Shown here piece after piece: positions 15,139-25,745 of a stretch of 64,000 nt of DNA. The notes beneath the pieces were generated by a model, which ran no database searches, was not told the DNA's origin, and worked only from the letters and a program-made list of their open reading frames with translations. Each line of letters opens with the position of its first letter. The first letter of the stretch is position 1. The position numbers and the translations under genes are program-made. Source of the stretch: Ochromonas danica (Eukaryota; Sar; Chrysophyceae; Chromulinales; Chromulinaceae); NCBI GenBank assembly GCA_015146655.1, contig VKHL01000149.1, forward strand, positions 1 through 64,000. Reading direction: 5' to 3'.

Positions 15139-15434
15139 AATAAATAAGGCATTCAATCTAACAAAGTGTAATATACAAGATGAATCAAACAAGCTTTATT
15201 ATAATCACTAAAAGTTTCAAATTGATTTAACGTGTTGTCTATTGCTGTCCTTCACTGTGTGAGTGATGTTTGGATCATCGCCCAGCCAAGCCGTTTCCCC
15301 GCATCAAAGTACGACTTAAACATCGAGTTTTCTGCCTTTTCCCTAAGAGTGTAACGGTTTGAACCGAAAACACAAAACAAACACTCTAGACTACCACATC
15401 ACGCCATAAGAAAGGTTCGAGAAATAGAAAGAAA
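15139..15434. promoter_or_regulatory. shared divergent upstream region, dynein HC / CFAP298
   Basis: Only 296 bp separate the two start codons, so both flagellar genes must take their proximal promoters from this stretch. It is AT-rich with a short GC-richer core (about 15280-15300) and contains the palindrome GGTTTGAACC at 15357-15366. I see no convincing RFX X-box. The bidirectional promoter is inferred from position only. Confidence 0.5.
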
Positions 15435-16422
15435 ATGGTAGTCATTCAGATTAAGACAAGCAATGAACATGATACTTTTCTCTATGAGACAACTTGTGAT
15501 ACTTTAAATGATAGTCTTGTAAGAGATTTAGTTAAAGTATGGAATTTACGTATTCGTCTTCGTCAATTGGCCGGAGGATTGAGAGAACTTGCCGAATATG
15601 GTCCTATGAAGCATCCTGATAAAGCTGGGATTGACGAAATTCAGGAGAAATATAATAATGAACGTATTGAAAAAGGTGAATACTACAAAGCAGACCCCAC
15701 AGGTATTCGTAATGGCAATGGCGTGGGGCCTCAACTGGGTGACACCATGAACAGAGTAGCCGACGATCTTGAAAGCATTCTTGACAAGGTAGGAACTTTC
15801 ATTTCTTCCTATGTATATTTTCTAATGGTTTTCTTTCTTTCACTAGAACAATGTTCCCCGGAAAATTGCTATGTCATTGGGTATTTTGCAGGAAAAGCTG
15901 GATTTGGCTAGAGGCGCCGTAATGATGGGTAAGGTTATCATCTCCACTGTGTTTACTTACCGTCGTTAATTAATGGTTTCTTATTGATGTGTTTCAGCTT
16001 TTCCTATGGGCTTGCCTGAGTGGGATACTATACGTTTGACTTTGGAAGGCGAAGCAGGTCTGCAAGGCACTGCAGCTGGCCAAGAGATATTGAATGAAGA
16101 CACTGCGGAATTGTGGGTGGCTTCGAGAAATTTTGATCGCACGAATAACCAAACTGTTGCTGATCGCCTGGGTCGCAATGAGAAGACAAAAGTGATTGGT
16201 AAGCTGCAGAAGCCAGGTGGTGGTGCTCCAGGAAGAGAGCCAGGCATTAGCGAAGATGAAAAGAAATCCATGATGGCTTATTACTTCAAGAAGCAAGAAG
16301 AATACAAGAAGATGTCCGAGAACAATGAAGATGACTATTTGCACTCTTCATGGGCAGATCCAAAACAATTACAACGTAACCTGCGTGGACAGAATGGCGT
16401 ACGTGCTCCAGGCATCCGATAA
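15435..16422 (+). CDS. CFAP298: CFAP298 (C21orf59/Kurly/FBB18), dynein-arm assembly factor
   Basis: Exons 15435-15788, 15847-15928 and 15998-16422 give 286 aa. In other organisms CFAP298 is a cytoplasmic/ciliary factor needed for outer dynein arm assembly and cilium orientation. Diagnostic blocks are the N-terminal ubiquitin-like strand MVVIQIKTSNEHDTF, the LDLARGAVMMAFPMGLPEWD block rebuilt across intron 2, the GRNEKTKVIGKLQKPGGGAP block, and the C-terminal EEYKKMSENNEDDYLHSSWAD with a basic tail. Order, spacing and length match the animal protein (about 290 aa). Both introns are short with clear GT/AG ends and keep frame. It shares its upstream region with the dynein heavy chain and converges on the Rab gene, whose stop is 262 bp away. 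Confidence 0.95.
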
Positions 16423-16683
16423 GAAGGCAAAATGATTTCTTTTGGACCTGTAAAATCTAAAACAAAAGTCTACTGAAGCAACATTAGATGATAGCTTACA
16501 AGGGAGCATGGGGACTTTCGAATATCCTTCAGTGATTTCACATTTATTCATCTGTGTGGGCAATAAAAAAGGTTCTCGAGCACGTCACCAACAAATCCAA
16601 CACAATCTATACTGACTGAACATTTGACTAGCGATGGTTTAGAGTACCATTAAACTAACATTGTATTCTTCCTCCAAAAAACC

Positions 16684-17538
16684 CTAACACCAACTGCGAC
16701 GAGGTTTGTCTACATTGGCTGCTGAAATAGGCTTTGTTGCATTAACTGGCTTGCTCTGATTTCGACCAGGACCACCTGGGAGAGTTCCACCCGAAAGCAT
16801 GCGACTATGTACATCTTTTGTTATCCTCAGAAAAGCATCATCTACGTTGATGTTATTCATAGCAGAAGTTTCAAAGAATGGAATACCAAATTCTTTGGCA
16901 AGATTCTCTCCTTCTTCAAATGTGACCACCTAGTTATAGTGTATAATCATGTTAGCAGGCAGCCGTTAAGAGCGATACAGATTACAAGAGAACTCACTCT
17001 TTGTCTGGTAAGGTCACACTTATTACCAATGAGAATCTTATTGACATTCACATCAGCATGTAATTGAATCTGAGAAACCCAATTGCGAATATTATTAAAT
17101 GTGTTTCGATCAGTTATATCGTAGACCAACAAAATCCCTTGAGAATTACGATAATAGGATGTGGTAATCGTTCGAAATCTCTCTTGTCCAGCCGTATCCC
17201 ACTATAGAAGACAATATATTAGACAGAAAGAATGAATGGGTGAGAACGAGGAATGAGGGAGACAGCCCAGACAATCTCATCGCCTTACCACTTGCACTTT
17301 TAGTCTTTTTCCATCGACCATGACGGACTTCATTTTGAAATCAATGCCAATAGTAGGCAAAGAGCTTGCACCTTTGACTAATCGAGAGGTTTCACCGGAC
17401 CATTGTAAGAGCAACCAACTCTTCCCAACACCTGTAGCCCAACCGTTAAAGACGAGGCAAGCAATAAAGTGGAGGAAATCTCAACTTACCACTATCTCCA
17501 ATAGTAAGTAGCTTTATCTGTGAGCCATCATCAGCCAT
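16684..17538 (-). CDS. Rab-family small GTPase (Rab1/Rab8-like)
   Basis: Exons 17538-17490, 17431-17289, 17201-16998 and 16929-16684 encode 213 aa. It is a membrane-trafficking switch. All G motifs are present: P-loop GDSGVGKS (split by intron 1), switch [39 protein letters not shown] and ETSAMNN. The closest feel is the Rab1/8/10/13 group, which handles ER-Golgi and post-Golgi or ciliary traffic; the exact member is not resolved. Oddities: a Trp directly after GKS, where Rabs usually have Ser or Cys, and a C-terminus ending RRSWC with one final cysteine in place of CC, CXC or a CAAX box. Either geranylgeranylation uses this lone Cys or the last exon is mis-modelled, although the frame is clean to the stop. 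Confidence 0.93.
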
Positions 17539-18873
17539 TGTATGGATAACAAGTGAAAGGTTTCAAAGGAACTTGACAACAACTAAATGATCACAATGAG
17601 GATAATGCGAATGATAATTTTTGGAAAATCAAAATTAATTAACTTTGCTATTGGCTAGATAGAAGAAATTCAATCAGACCAAAGGAAACAAAGAGGAAGT
17701 TAGATAGTGGAAAGGATCAAGGAGGCAGGAAAAGAAGAAGACGAGAAGGAGGGATAGTCAAGATGTGATGATAACTTAGATGATGGGATGGGATGGGATG
17801 GAGGTTTGATCTCAACGACCAGCTGGTTTTCTCCCAGCTCTTCTGGCTTTCTGGACATTTGGAGATTTAGCCTCTTCCAGACCCAGCCAAGACAGTGAGT
17901 CATGACAGTTGAATGAGAAGAAAATCCTGCATTCATTCAGACCAATGCTAAATCCTGCGTCAGGCTGTCCCCAACAAGACTTTTCTGGGATTAGTTAAAG
18001 AAAGGCTCAAGCTTAATGCTAGAGGTCAACTTATGTCTCCACTACAAGCTCAGTATATGGCAACCAAATCGAGGACTCTCCCCCAACGAACAGGCAGTGT
18101 CCTTCTCCTTAGATTAATAACATCTCTGATATGATTCTTTCATGCTATATTTTCTAGTGAGCAAAACGTCCTGCTGTTTTAGAAGATCCTTCATGGCAGA
18201 AACCTAAACCCTTGAAATCTGCAGAAGACGTGTCAATGTCAATAGATGGAATTTCTCGTTTGAAATAAGGCATGAAAATTGAGCGATGATAAACATCTGT
18301 GTTGCAGTCTCTATATAGAGAAGGTTTACCGTTACTCCATTTGTTTCTATAACACAGGTAACAACGAGCACTGTAAACACCACGATACTCTTAAGGAGAA
18401 TTAACCAATTATACAGTATTGCAATAGCATGTAGTCTGTATAAATACGTTAATAGTTAATATTAATAATTATCGTTTTAAATTCTTTCAAATTTGATCTG
18501 ATATATCAAAAAACTTTAAATACTCTCTATCACTTGTACTTTAAGATCAACTTTTCTTAAACTTTTTAATCGATTAGCGTTAGACATTAAAGCAAGTGTT
18601 GGGATTGGGAAAAGAACTTCCAAGTGGAGCATTCGAGCAAAACAATACAAAACGTGGAAGAGCAAAAGCAGTGCTGTTGTCAGGCATCACTTCCTTGTCC
18701 TCCGCTGTCTGCTTTCTCTCCCTCTTCTCGCTCTCTTCTGAGAGGGAGATCCCGGAAGCGGGGCTTGGATTGATGCACGCTCTGCTCTCACCTCTTTGTG
18801 TGCCACAGTGACTGACAACAGTGACAGTGACAGTGACTGACAACAGCAGCACAGGATGAGATAAGAGGAGGCC
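17539..18873. other. intergenic spacer between Rab and P450
   Basis: This 1,335-bp region carries the upstream sequences of the Rab gene (minus) and the P450 gene (plus). It includes four GATGG-type pentamers near 17780-17800 and an AT-rich block near 18420-18560. Frames at 17700-17936 and 18580-18852 (minus) have low-complexity or unrecognisable products and are not supported. No tRNA or other RNA gene was seen. Confidence 0.6.
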
Positions 18874-20442
18874 ATGATGATGATCGGAGGCGAGACAAAC
18901 ACAATCATTTCATCCAGAAATCCTTTGTTAGACTCTTCTCTAACCATACTTCAATCTCTTTCAGGCAAAGAAATGATTGTTCTATTAATTGCAGTCGTTT
19001 TATTAGCTTTGGTATTCTATCTACGTAATCGTAATAAATATCCAAATATCCCTGTTGTCCAAGGTGGTTTACCCTTTTTTGGACATGTTTTTCAAATGGT
19101 GAAAGGTTCTCCATGGGATACAATGGCAGCATGGGTACGTCAATATGGTACCATTTGTCAATTCCATTTGTTTGGTTCAGATGCAATTTGTCTAGCTGAT
19201 CCAGAGCTTTTAAAGATTGTCTTACAAACAAAACTTCATTCTTTTCAAAAGGATGTTGAATGGACTTATCGACCTTTTATGGTCTTATTAGGTAGTGGTA
19301 TAGTGACATCGGAAGGTGACAGTTGGTTCCATCAACGAAAACTATTAGCAGCCTATATGAAAACAGAAGTTTTGGATCTTATCCCGGATGTTACTTTTCG
19401 TACTACACAACGCTTTATTAAGAAGTTAGAAAAAGTTGTAGAAGCAAAGGGAACTATTGAAATGGCAGAAGAATTTCGTCATCTGACTTTACAGATCATT
19501 GGTGAAGCTGTCTTGTCACTCTCCCCAGAAGAATGTGATGCTACCTTTGCAGAGATGTACTTACCTATCGTTACAGAAGGAAATCTTAGAACATGGGATC
19601 CTACACGTGAATATTTACCAACACCAGCCTGGTTTAAATTTCAAGCTGATGTAAAACGATTAAATGATTATGTGACGAAATTAGTTGTTGATCGTTGGAA
19701 CGAACGCAAGCGTTTAGCAGCTCAAGGTAAATGCCGTGAGAAGATGGATATGCTTGATAAGATTTTGGATTCTTTGACAGATGCAGATTGGACTCAGCCA
19801 ACCATCGATCAGGTGCGCGATGAAATCAAAACCTTCGTCTTGGCTGGACATGAAACAACTGCCAGCATGTTGGCTTGGACCTTCTATGAACTCTCCATTG
19901 ACCATGGTAGAGACTATGCTGATCGTGTTGTTTCTGAGGCTAGAGAAGCCTATGGTAATCTTGTTCAACCTGATGGTAACATTTCCAAGCTGCCTGAGAG
20001 GGCACAACTTGACAAGTTGTTCTTTACTGAATGTTGTTTGCGCGAAGCAATTCGCAAATCTTCTAATGTCCCTACCGTGGTTCGTATGGCCGTAGAAGAT
20101 GTTCAAGTAGGTGACTACTTCTTCCCTCGTGGTACAACTGTGATGGTTTGCATGCAAGGAGTGCATCATAACCCTGCTGTCTGGCCTGATCCTCTCAACT
20201 ACAAACCTGATCGCTTCAAGGAAAAGCCTAAGCCTTTCACCTTTATTCCTTTCTTGGAAGGTCCTCGAAGTTGTTTAGGACAATATCAAGCCCTTTTGGA
20301 GAGCAAACTTATGCTCTCTATCCTGTTCTCTCGCTTCAAATTCGAAGCTGTCGATCCAGTCGTTGCTGGTGAGAGACATCCCTTCATGGTGCCCATTATC
20401 CCCAAGACAGGTCAATATATGCGTGTCACAAATCGCAAGTAA
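18874..20442 (+). CDS. cytochrome P450, microsomal type
   Basis: Intronless, 522 aa. A membrane anchor at about residues 31-47 (IVLLIAVVLLALVFYL) is followed by a basic hinge (RNRNKYPNIPVV), typical of ER-anchored class II P450s. Catalytic signatures: I-helix AGHETT near residue 324 for oxygen activation, K-helix ExxR as EAIR near 391, and the haem-binding loop FLEGPRSCLG with the thiolate Cys near 467. The C-terminal HPFMVPIIPKTG block resembles the CYP4/CYP97-like clan seen in algae and stramenopiles. The substrate cannot be told from sequence. The start at 18874 offers ATGATGATG, and any of the three is possible. No reductase or pathway partner lies nearby. Confidence 0.95.
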   Translation: MMMIGGETNTIISSRNPLLDSSLTILQSLSGKEMIVLLIAVVLLALVFYLRNRNKYPNIPVVQGGLPFFGHVFQMVKGSPWDTMAAWVRQYGTICQFHLFGSDAICLADPELLKIVLQTKLHSFQKDVEWTYRPFMVLLGSGIVTSEGDSWFHQRKLLAAYMKTEVLDLIPDVTFRTTQRFIKKLEKVVEAKGTIEMAEEFRHLTLQIIGEAVLSLSPEECDATFAEMYLPIVTEGNLRTWDPTREYLPTPAWFKFQADVKRLNDYVTKLVVDRWNERKRLAAQGKCREKMDMLDKILDSLTDADWTQPTIDQVRDEIKTFVLAGHETTASMLAWTFYELSIDHGRDYADRVVSEAREAYGNLVQPDGNISKLPERAQLDKLFFTECCLREAIRKSSNVPTVVRMAVEDVQVGDYFFPRGTTVMVCMQGVHHNPAVWPDPLNYKPDRFKEKPKPFTFIPFLEGPRSCLGQYQALLESKLMLSILFSRFKFEAVDPVVAGERHPFMVPIIPKTGQYMRVTNRK

Positions 20443-20853
20443 TTCTTCTTCTCTGTCTTTCTTAGCGAGAGAGTAGAGTTCAAGTTCTTTTGTCTTTGCT
20501 AGATCTCTCTGTTTGTTTAGTATTACTGCTGATTGGTCACTTTGAGTTGAAATGGAGTTGTTGGATAGGAGAGTAATAAGTAATGGAATGATAATTTGGA
20601 CATGTGAGGCTTTATAAGGGCATGTAAGAAAGTGAAGCTTTAGATTACACCATAAGATAGATCATCGTCCACAAACACAAACATCTCTTTCCTTGCTAAG
20701 TGATTTACTCTTGCGAAGTTGTCCAGCAGTGCAGCAGAAGGAAGTACCAGTATAAAATATCTCTAAACTGGACAAGAGCATTACAATAAATCATTTTTCT
20801 CGCGTAGTTTAAGATAATGGTTGAACTGTTTGGTCGCTTTATTTAAATCGATT
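20443..20853. other. convergent 3' spacer, no gene seen
   Basis: This 411-bp stretch lies between the stops of the P450 gene and the following minus-strand gene. It is pyrimidine-rich just after the P450 stop and AT-rich further on, as expected of 3' UTRs. No frame, RNA or repeat is supported. Confidence 0.6.
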
Positions 20854-22577
20854 TCAAGAACTATTATTGTCTCTGATTCTAGCTGACAATTTTTTACGTA
20901 TGAAGGACCAGTAGTTACTATCATTCACTGAATTTTGACTCGTTGCATTGTGTGTCAAACTCGACGCCATTTTCTCCGCGACATGTAAACTTGTAGAAGG
21001 TTCGAGGACTCTAACAAGAGCATCTCCTCGGTAACCTTGTCTATGACAAACAAACACATTGGATTGGGGTCAAACATCTATCCTAACATTTGTATTAAAC
21101 CAGCAATTGTCGAAGCTCACCTTTCCAGTGCAGTAGTGTATTCTAATGCAGGGATGATCTTAACTCCGATGTCAGATATGTCCAGCAAACACCAGTCAAG
21201 CTCATCAATAGGGCAGTAGAAGGCATCAAAGTCATCCTGCTTTGATGTTTTCTGCTTTCCTTTACTTTCCACGTTCTCCTTGGGATCCTTCATCTCTCGA
21301 TAGGAAAGATACATCTCTACATGTACCTTAGGTGATAGTGGTGAGCCGAATTGCTTAGGTCCAAATAACTTTGGTGAAAGACCTTTGAACCAAATTGAGC
21401 ATACAGTTGGCAAGAACTCTGGCTCTTCTTCCGAGACCGTTGTAGAGGAAGAATAAGATCGTTGTCGACCATGCACCATACCAAAGTATTCATGGTCAAA
21501 ACGCAGCCGACCGTCTAAGTGAGGAAGAATAAGAGACCAAACAACCTTTTCTGGTTGCACTTTGCCTTTCTTCACATCAACTCTAAGAGCTTGCAAGGTA
21601 TTCGTTGCTTGTTGATATTCCAGGCTAATTTCTGAAAAGCCATCCTCTGTTGTACAAAGCCATTTACCTGTGATTTCACTAGCTGCTACACTCTCCTGCA
21701 ATCGCAACCGACTAGCTTTAGGCTTAACTAATAGGTCAGATTCTAATGAAGATCGAGGAAATGAAGATGACGTTCCATTCTGATGGTGATCAACTTGTCT
21801 GACCACTAATCGAGTGAGAAAATGTTTTGGAAATGGCACACCAAAGGCTTCAAACTCTTGTTGTTCTAATCGATTAATCAAGGCTGAATAGACAACAGAA
21901 TACATTATCCGTAAATCTTGACCATAATCAGAGAAAGGTAGGAAGACTTGATCAACTAATTGCTCTTCCCCTTCCCCATTGGAATGTGCTTCTTCAATCT
22001 CTCGAATCAACTCATCTAGAGCTAAGATTAGATAGTAAATCGATCTTCTTCTTCTCTCTTTTAAAGGTAGATTCATTATTCCATCTTCATCTTGACGATT
22101 TAGTGTCCATAGATTTAAACGATATTTCAAATTAGATGTCATACGAATCATCCATCTATTATACATCTCTTTTAATGATCGACTTTGTAACTGTCTTTCT
22201 GTATGATAAAGTTTATAGATTAAAAAAGCACCTGGTATCATATTATAAGGTGTATATCGTGTAGACTTTTCATCATAACTATTTTCTTCTAAACTTTCAT
22301 TTAATAATCGTACAGCACGAGTGTATTGGAAAATCTTGGGTAGTAAAGAGAGTAAGACATCTAAATCACTTGCTTTCCCTTCACGAAAGGCTATTTTTAA
22401 TGCTAGACCAGGATTCTTTCGTAACTTTTGATAGAGTTTTGTTGGACCTTGAAGTCGTTCGAAATCGAATTGGAAGGCATCCAGGGCGGAATAGAGAAAC
22501 CCGCGATATTTATTTTGGAACAACTCTCCTGTTGCACGATGAAGAAGACGATATAATCGTACCGGTAGAAGTGACAT
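20854..22577 (-). CDS. unrecognised 547-aa protein
   Basis: Exons 22577-21121 and 21040-20854 join in frame (ALER|QGYRG; donor GTGAGC, acceptor TCATAG) and give 547 aa. The N-terminal third is helical and basic (RLYRLLHRATGELFQNKYRG). A middle region follows with RRRRSIYYLILALDELIREIEEA, then a predicted beta-rich half (ASEITGKWLCTTEDGFSEIS, VVWSLILPHLDGRLRFDHEY) ending in WCLLDISDIGVKIIPALEY. There is no signal peptide or membrane helix. I recognise no family or catalytic motif. The frame is long, with one clean intron and ordinary composition, so the gene itself is well supported. Confidence 0.85.
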
Positions 22578-23123
22578 GGAGAAATGAATAATGTTTGTTA
22601 TAGGAGAAATGAAGAAATATGATTAGAAACACTTCTCCGCCAGGAGATTCTTGAAAGAAGTTCGAAATCAAGAACAAAAGAAAGAGAAGAGACCACGTCA
22701 GACAGGTTAGTAGATGAGTTTATAAGATGAAGAGAGGGAGTTAGTGAGGTGAGAGGTCTCGAGGGTTAACGTTAGTCCAAGTTAGTGATCTTGAGGCAAC
22801 AAGACCACAAAACAATGACAACAACTCCTCACCTGTAGGCTGGAGATTTGGATATCTAGACCACCTGCTGTGGTGCACATTGTAGAGTCTACTGATGATG
22901 CGGATATGGGGAAAGGGAGAAGCGTAGAAGAATTCTGGTAATAGGGTATACATAACTAGTGAGAACAAAGGAATAAATGAAATGATAGTTATATCTTTCA
23001 CGAATTGATATTGCTGTCGTTCTGTGATTATCTCAGACAGCAGAGCCAAGTGCTTGCGCGGGGTGGTAATAATATTACGCTGTTTTGGTTTTGGTTAGAT
23101 GGCATTTATTCTTTATTTACTCT
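22578..23123. promoter_or_regulatory. divergent upstream region between unknown protein and CRD-7TM receptor
   Basis: This 546-bp spacer lies between two divergent genes. A minus-strand open stretch (22741-23091) reads hydrophobically (SFIPLFSLVMYTLLPEFF), but it has no upstream ATG and no splice path into the downstream gene, so I do not call it. Otherwise the stretch looks like ordinary promoter/5' UTR. Confidence 0.45.
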
Positions 23124-24818
23124 ATGCTTCCTGCGACCAAGATGTGGAAGATAGTCGTCTACTATATCTCCTATTATCTTATTCTTAATCCATGGATTAT
23201 GATGACAGAGAGTGTCTTTATCAATGAAAGCCAATATCTCTATTCTTGTTATCAAGCCAGCAATGTCAATATCAACCAATCCACTTTCTGTCATCATGTT
23301 ACTTGGGGAGCAGCTCATCTTTTCCCACGTCTTACTTACAGCCCTTATCGTTATGGCAGTCCTATTTCCTATAATACTCAGGCTAGTTACGCAAGTGAGA
23401 CCTATGATGAGCTCTACTCCAAAGCATCAAAACGAAGCAGTCATTGCCAGAAAGCACTGGAATGGCTTGTCTGTGGGGATGCTTTCCCCTATTGTCCTAT
23501 CAATGGATTATCTTCTTCCTCTATTTCTTTCCTTCCAATCTGTCGTCAACATTGTCAAATGGTGAAGGACCTCTGTGATATCTCTTCCTCACTCAATTGT
23601 CAAGCATTCTCAAAGGACAACTGTATGGTCTATGTCCCTCAAAACTACTATCTCATCCCACCTAAGCAGGTTTGTCTTCTTTTCTAATGATTTCCCTTAT
23701 TCACCTCTTATTGATCTGTTTTGTTATATTGACTGTTACTGGACCATTGCAGCAGGGATCGCTATCTGCCTTGCCTTGGTTCTACCTCGCACTCACAGCC
23801 TTCTGGGGATTTATCTATTTGCTTTGGTTAATAATCTACAAATGGTATCGTGTGAAGCCTATTCCGTCGGCTATTTCAGCATTGGGAGTGATTTTCATCC
23901 TACGCTTAATATCCTGCAGTGTAGCCTATTGGTTTTGGGAAAGTTGTGCATCTTTTGCTGGTCTTTGTGAGTTTGATAAAGCTTATGATACACTAGCTAT
24001 ATTACAGGCTCTGGAAGCATTACAATATATGGTCCTAGTCTTTGTAACACGAAACATGCCCACAGTATCTGATCTCAGCATTCAAGAAATCTCTGCGGCT
24101 TGGTTTCTTGACTTGATCTTCTTTGTTATTTCTTTTGCTTTACGTGCTGTCATTCTACGTGCTCCTTCTCTTTATTGGATTGTCATGACATCTTTGTTAT
24201 ATTTCTTTGTATTTTATACAATGGTTAGTCTTGCTGCGCATGAATGGAAAAGAGGGAAATTACAATATGAACGAATTATGATTCATGCACCACCAGAAGT
24301 GAAAGATGCGTGTCGAATAAAGTACACCATCCAGAGTGCTTTATTAACTGTCATTGTTCTTCTGTTAGCCGTGGAAACATGTACTCAAACAATGTTTGCT
24401 TTAGAAGTTCCTGTCCAAATTCTCTTGTTCTTCTATGAGTTGAGTCTAGTTTGCTTATTTATGGGATTATTTTATTTCCTTCGTCCAAGAAGGTGGTCTC
24501 CATTTTATTTCATGGAGCCTGCACCATTTGTTCTTCTTCAAGCTGCTGCGGAAATGTATGTTATTGTTCGCCTTTGTCTTTCTGTTATTGTAGTAATTCG
24601 TATCTTATGGTATCTCTGTTTGTGTTTGTAGGGTGAGACCAATTGGTATTGTGAAGGTTTTTGGAGTAAAGCAAAGCACTGCCAATATCGATCCAAGTTG
24701 TCCAGAAGAAGTTGAGCTAGCTCCATTGATCCACGGTCCTGAAGGACGAGAACGTCAAAGCCTATCTATGCTCATCCAGCCTGATGGCTCGCTGCAAGTG
24801 GGAACTCAATCTACATGA
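23124..24818 (+). CDS. seven-helix receptor with Frizzled-like cysteine-rich domain
   Basis: Exons 23124-23669, 23753-24555 and 24632-24818 give 511 aa. The ATG at 23124 begins a signal-like hydrophobic N-terminus (KIVVYYISYYLILNPW). The ectodomain (about residues 50-180) shows the Frizzled CRD cysteine rhythm: CHHVTW, then HCQKALEWLVCGDAFPYCPI, then PICRQHCQMVKDLCDI, LNCQAF and a final NCM. After intron 1, seven hydrophobic segments follow, starting at PWFYLALTAFWGFIYLLWLI and ending at ILLFFYELSLVCLFMGLFYF. A roughly 80-aa cytoplasmic tail follows, whose last part is exon 3. The KTxxxW motif that binds Dishevelled was not seen. Ligand and G-protein coupling are unknown. The layout recalls Frizzled/Smoothened-like receptors of amoebae, but the membrane part may belong to another 7TM class. 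Confidence 0.85.
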
Positions 24819-25745
24819 TCGGGATTAATGCAATGATGATGCTCTGTTTGATCTGCAGTGAGTCTCATCTCTGATATGCGATAGGAAATCAAATGCAAGG
24901 ATAAACTTGAGCAGGACCATAACAGAACCATGTACATTCAGAGAATACTCAGAGAGCAAAGCATGGACACTGCACTGTACCGTGTATTATTACTATTACA
25001 TCATGCAAGTTATGTTGAATCCCAACAAGGTCGATGCATCATGCAATAGGTTCTAATGAAGTTAGCAAATGTCTTTTTCCAAGCAGTCTTCAGTGATAAA
25101 TATTATCAAAAGTGATAGTATGCAATATATGATGTGGATATTTTGTTTTCATAATGCTGGGGAAAAGTGAAACAGATTGAAGTAGAGCAGAGACAACACC
25201 AAGAAAGAAAGAAATTTTGAATACTACTTAGATTAGTGTGAATAGAAGATGATGATGCAATAACTCAAGCGATGAACACGTTGTTTCTGTTGAAAGTGGG
25301 GAACTGAGAGATAAGCTGTGTAATCCGTCAAAGACTAAGAATAAGACTAACAAAGACTAACTGTCAGCATGTGGATAGAGGGTACTTGTGGTCTATCATT
25401 CGCAAGGATTGTGGTACACATTGAGACATCATAATTTGTTGCTTCTTCGATCTCTGTATCATTACAGAATCTTACAGAAATTTCTTCATACGCAGACAGT
25501 GAGGATGATTAAAGCTAAAACGACAATGAATATAGTTTTCCCTCCTCAACACTAGTTGAGTTATGGTCTGAGCAACAACATTGTCTTCTACCACAGCCAA
25601 GCATAGTACAGTACAGTATAAGCTTGGTTTACTGTAGCTCATGGTAACAAAGTATTTCGAAATGAGTTATTCACTTGTTAATTAACACTATACAACATTA
25701 CCAATTCTGACACAAAGAAGTTGACCAAAGCAAGCAAGATGTTCT
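24819..25745. other. convergent intergenic spacer, no gene seen
   Basis: This 927-bp stretch lies between two convergent genes. It is AT-rich, with no frame over about 60 codons, no RNA gene and no repeat I can support. GTACAGTACAGTA near 25607-25620 is a minor local repeat. It is long for a 3'-3' gap in this window, so a non-coding transcript cannot be excluded. Confidence 0.5.

Noticed and set aside
22741-23091. Minus-strand hydrophobic frame that vaguely resembles a LETM1 membrane segment
   Set aside because: No ATG at the start, no splice path in phase with the downstream gene, and too little sequence to support the resemblance.
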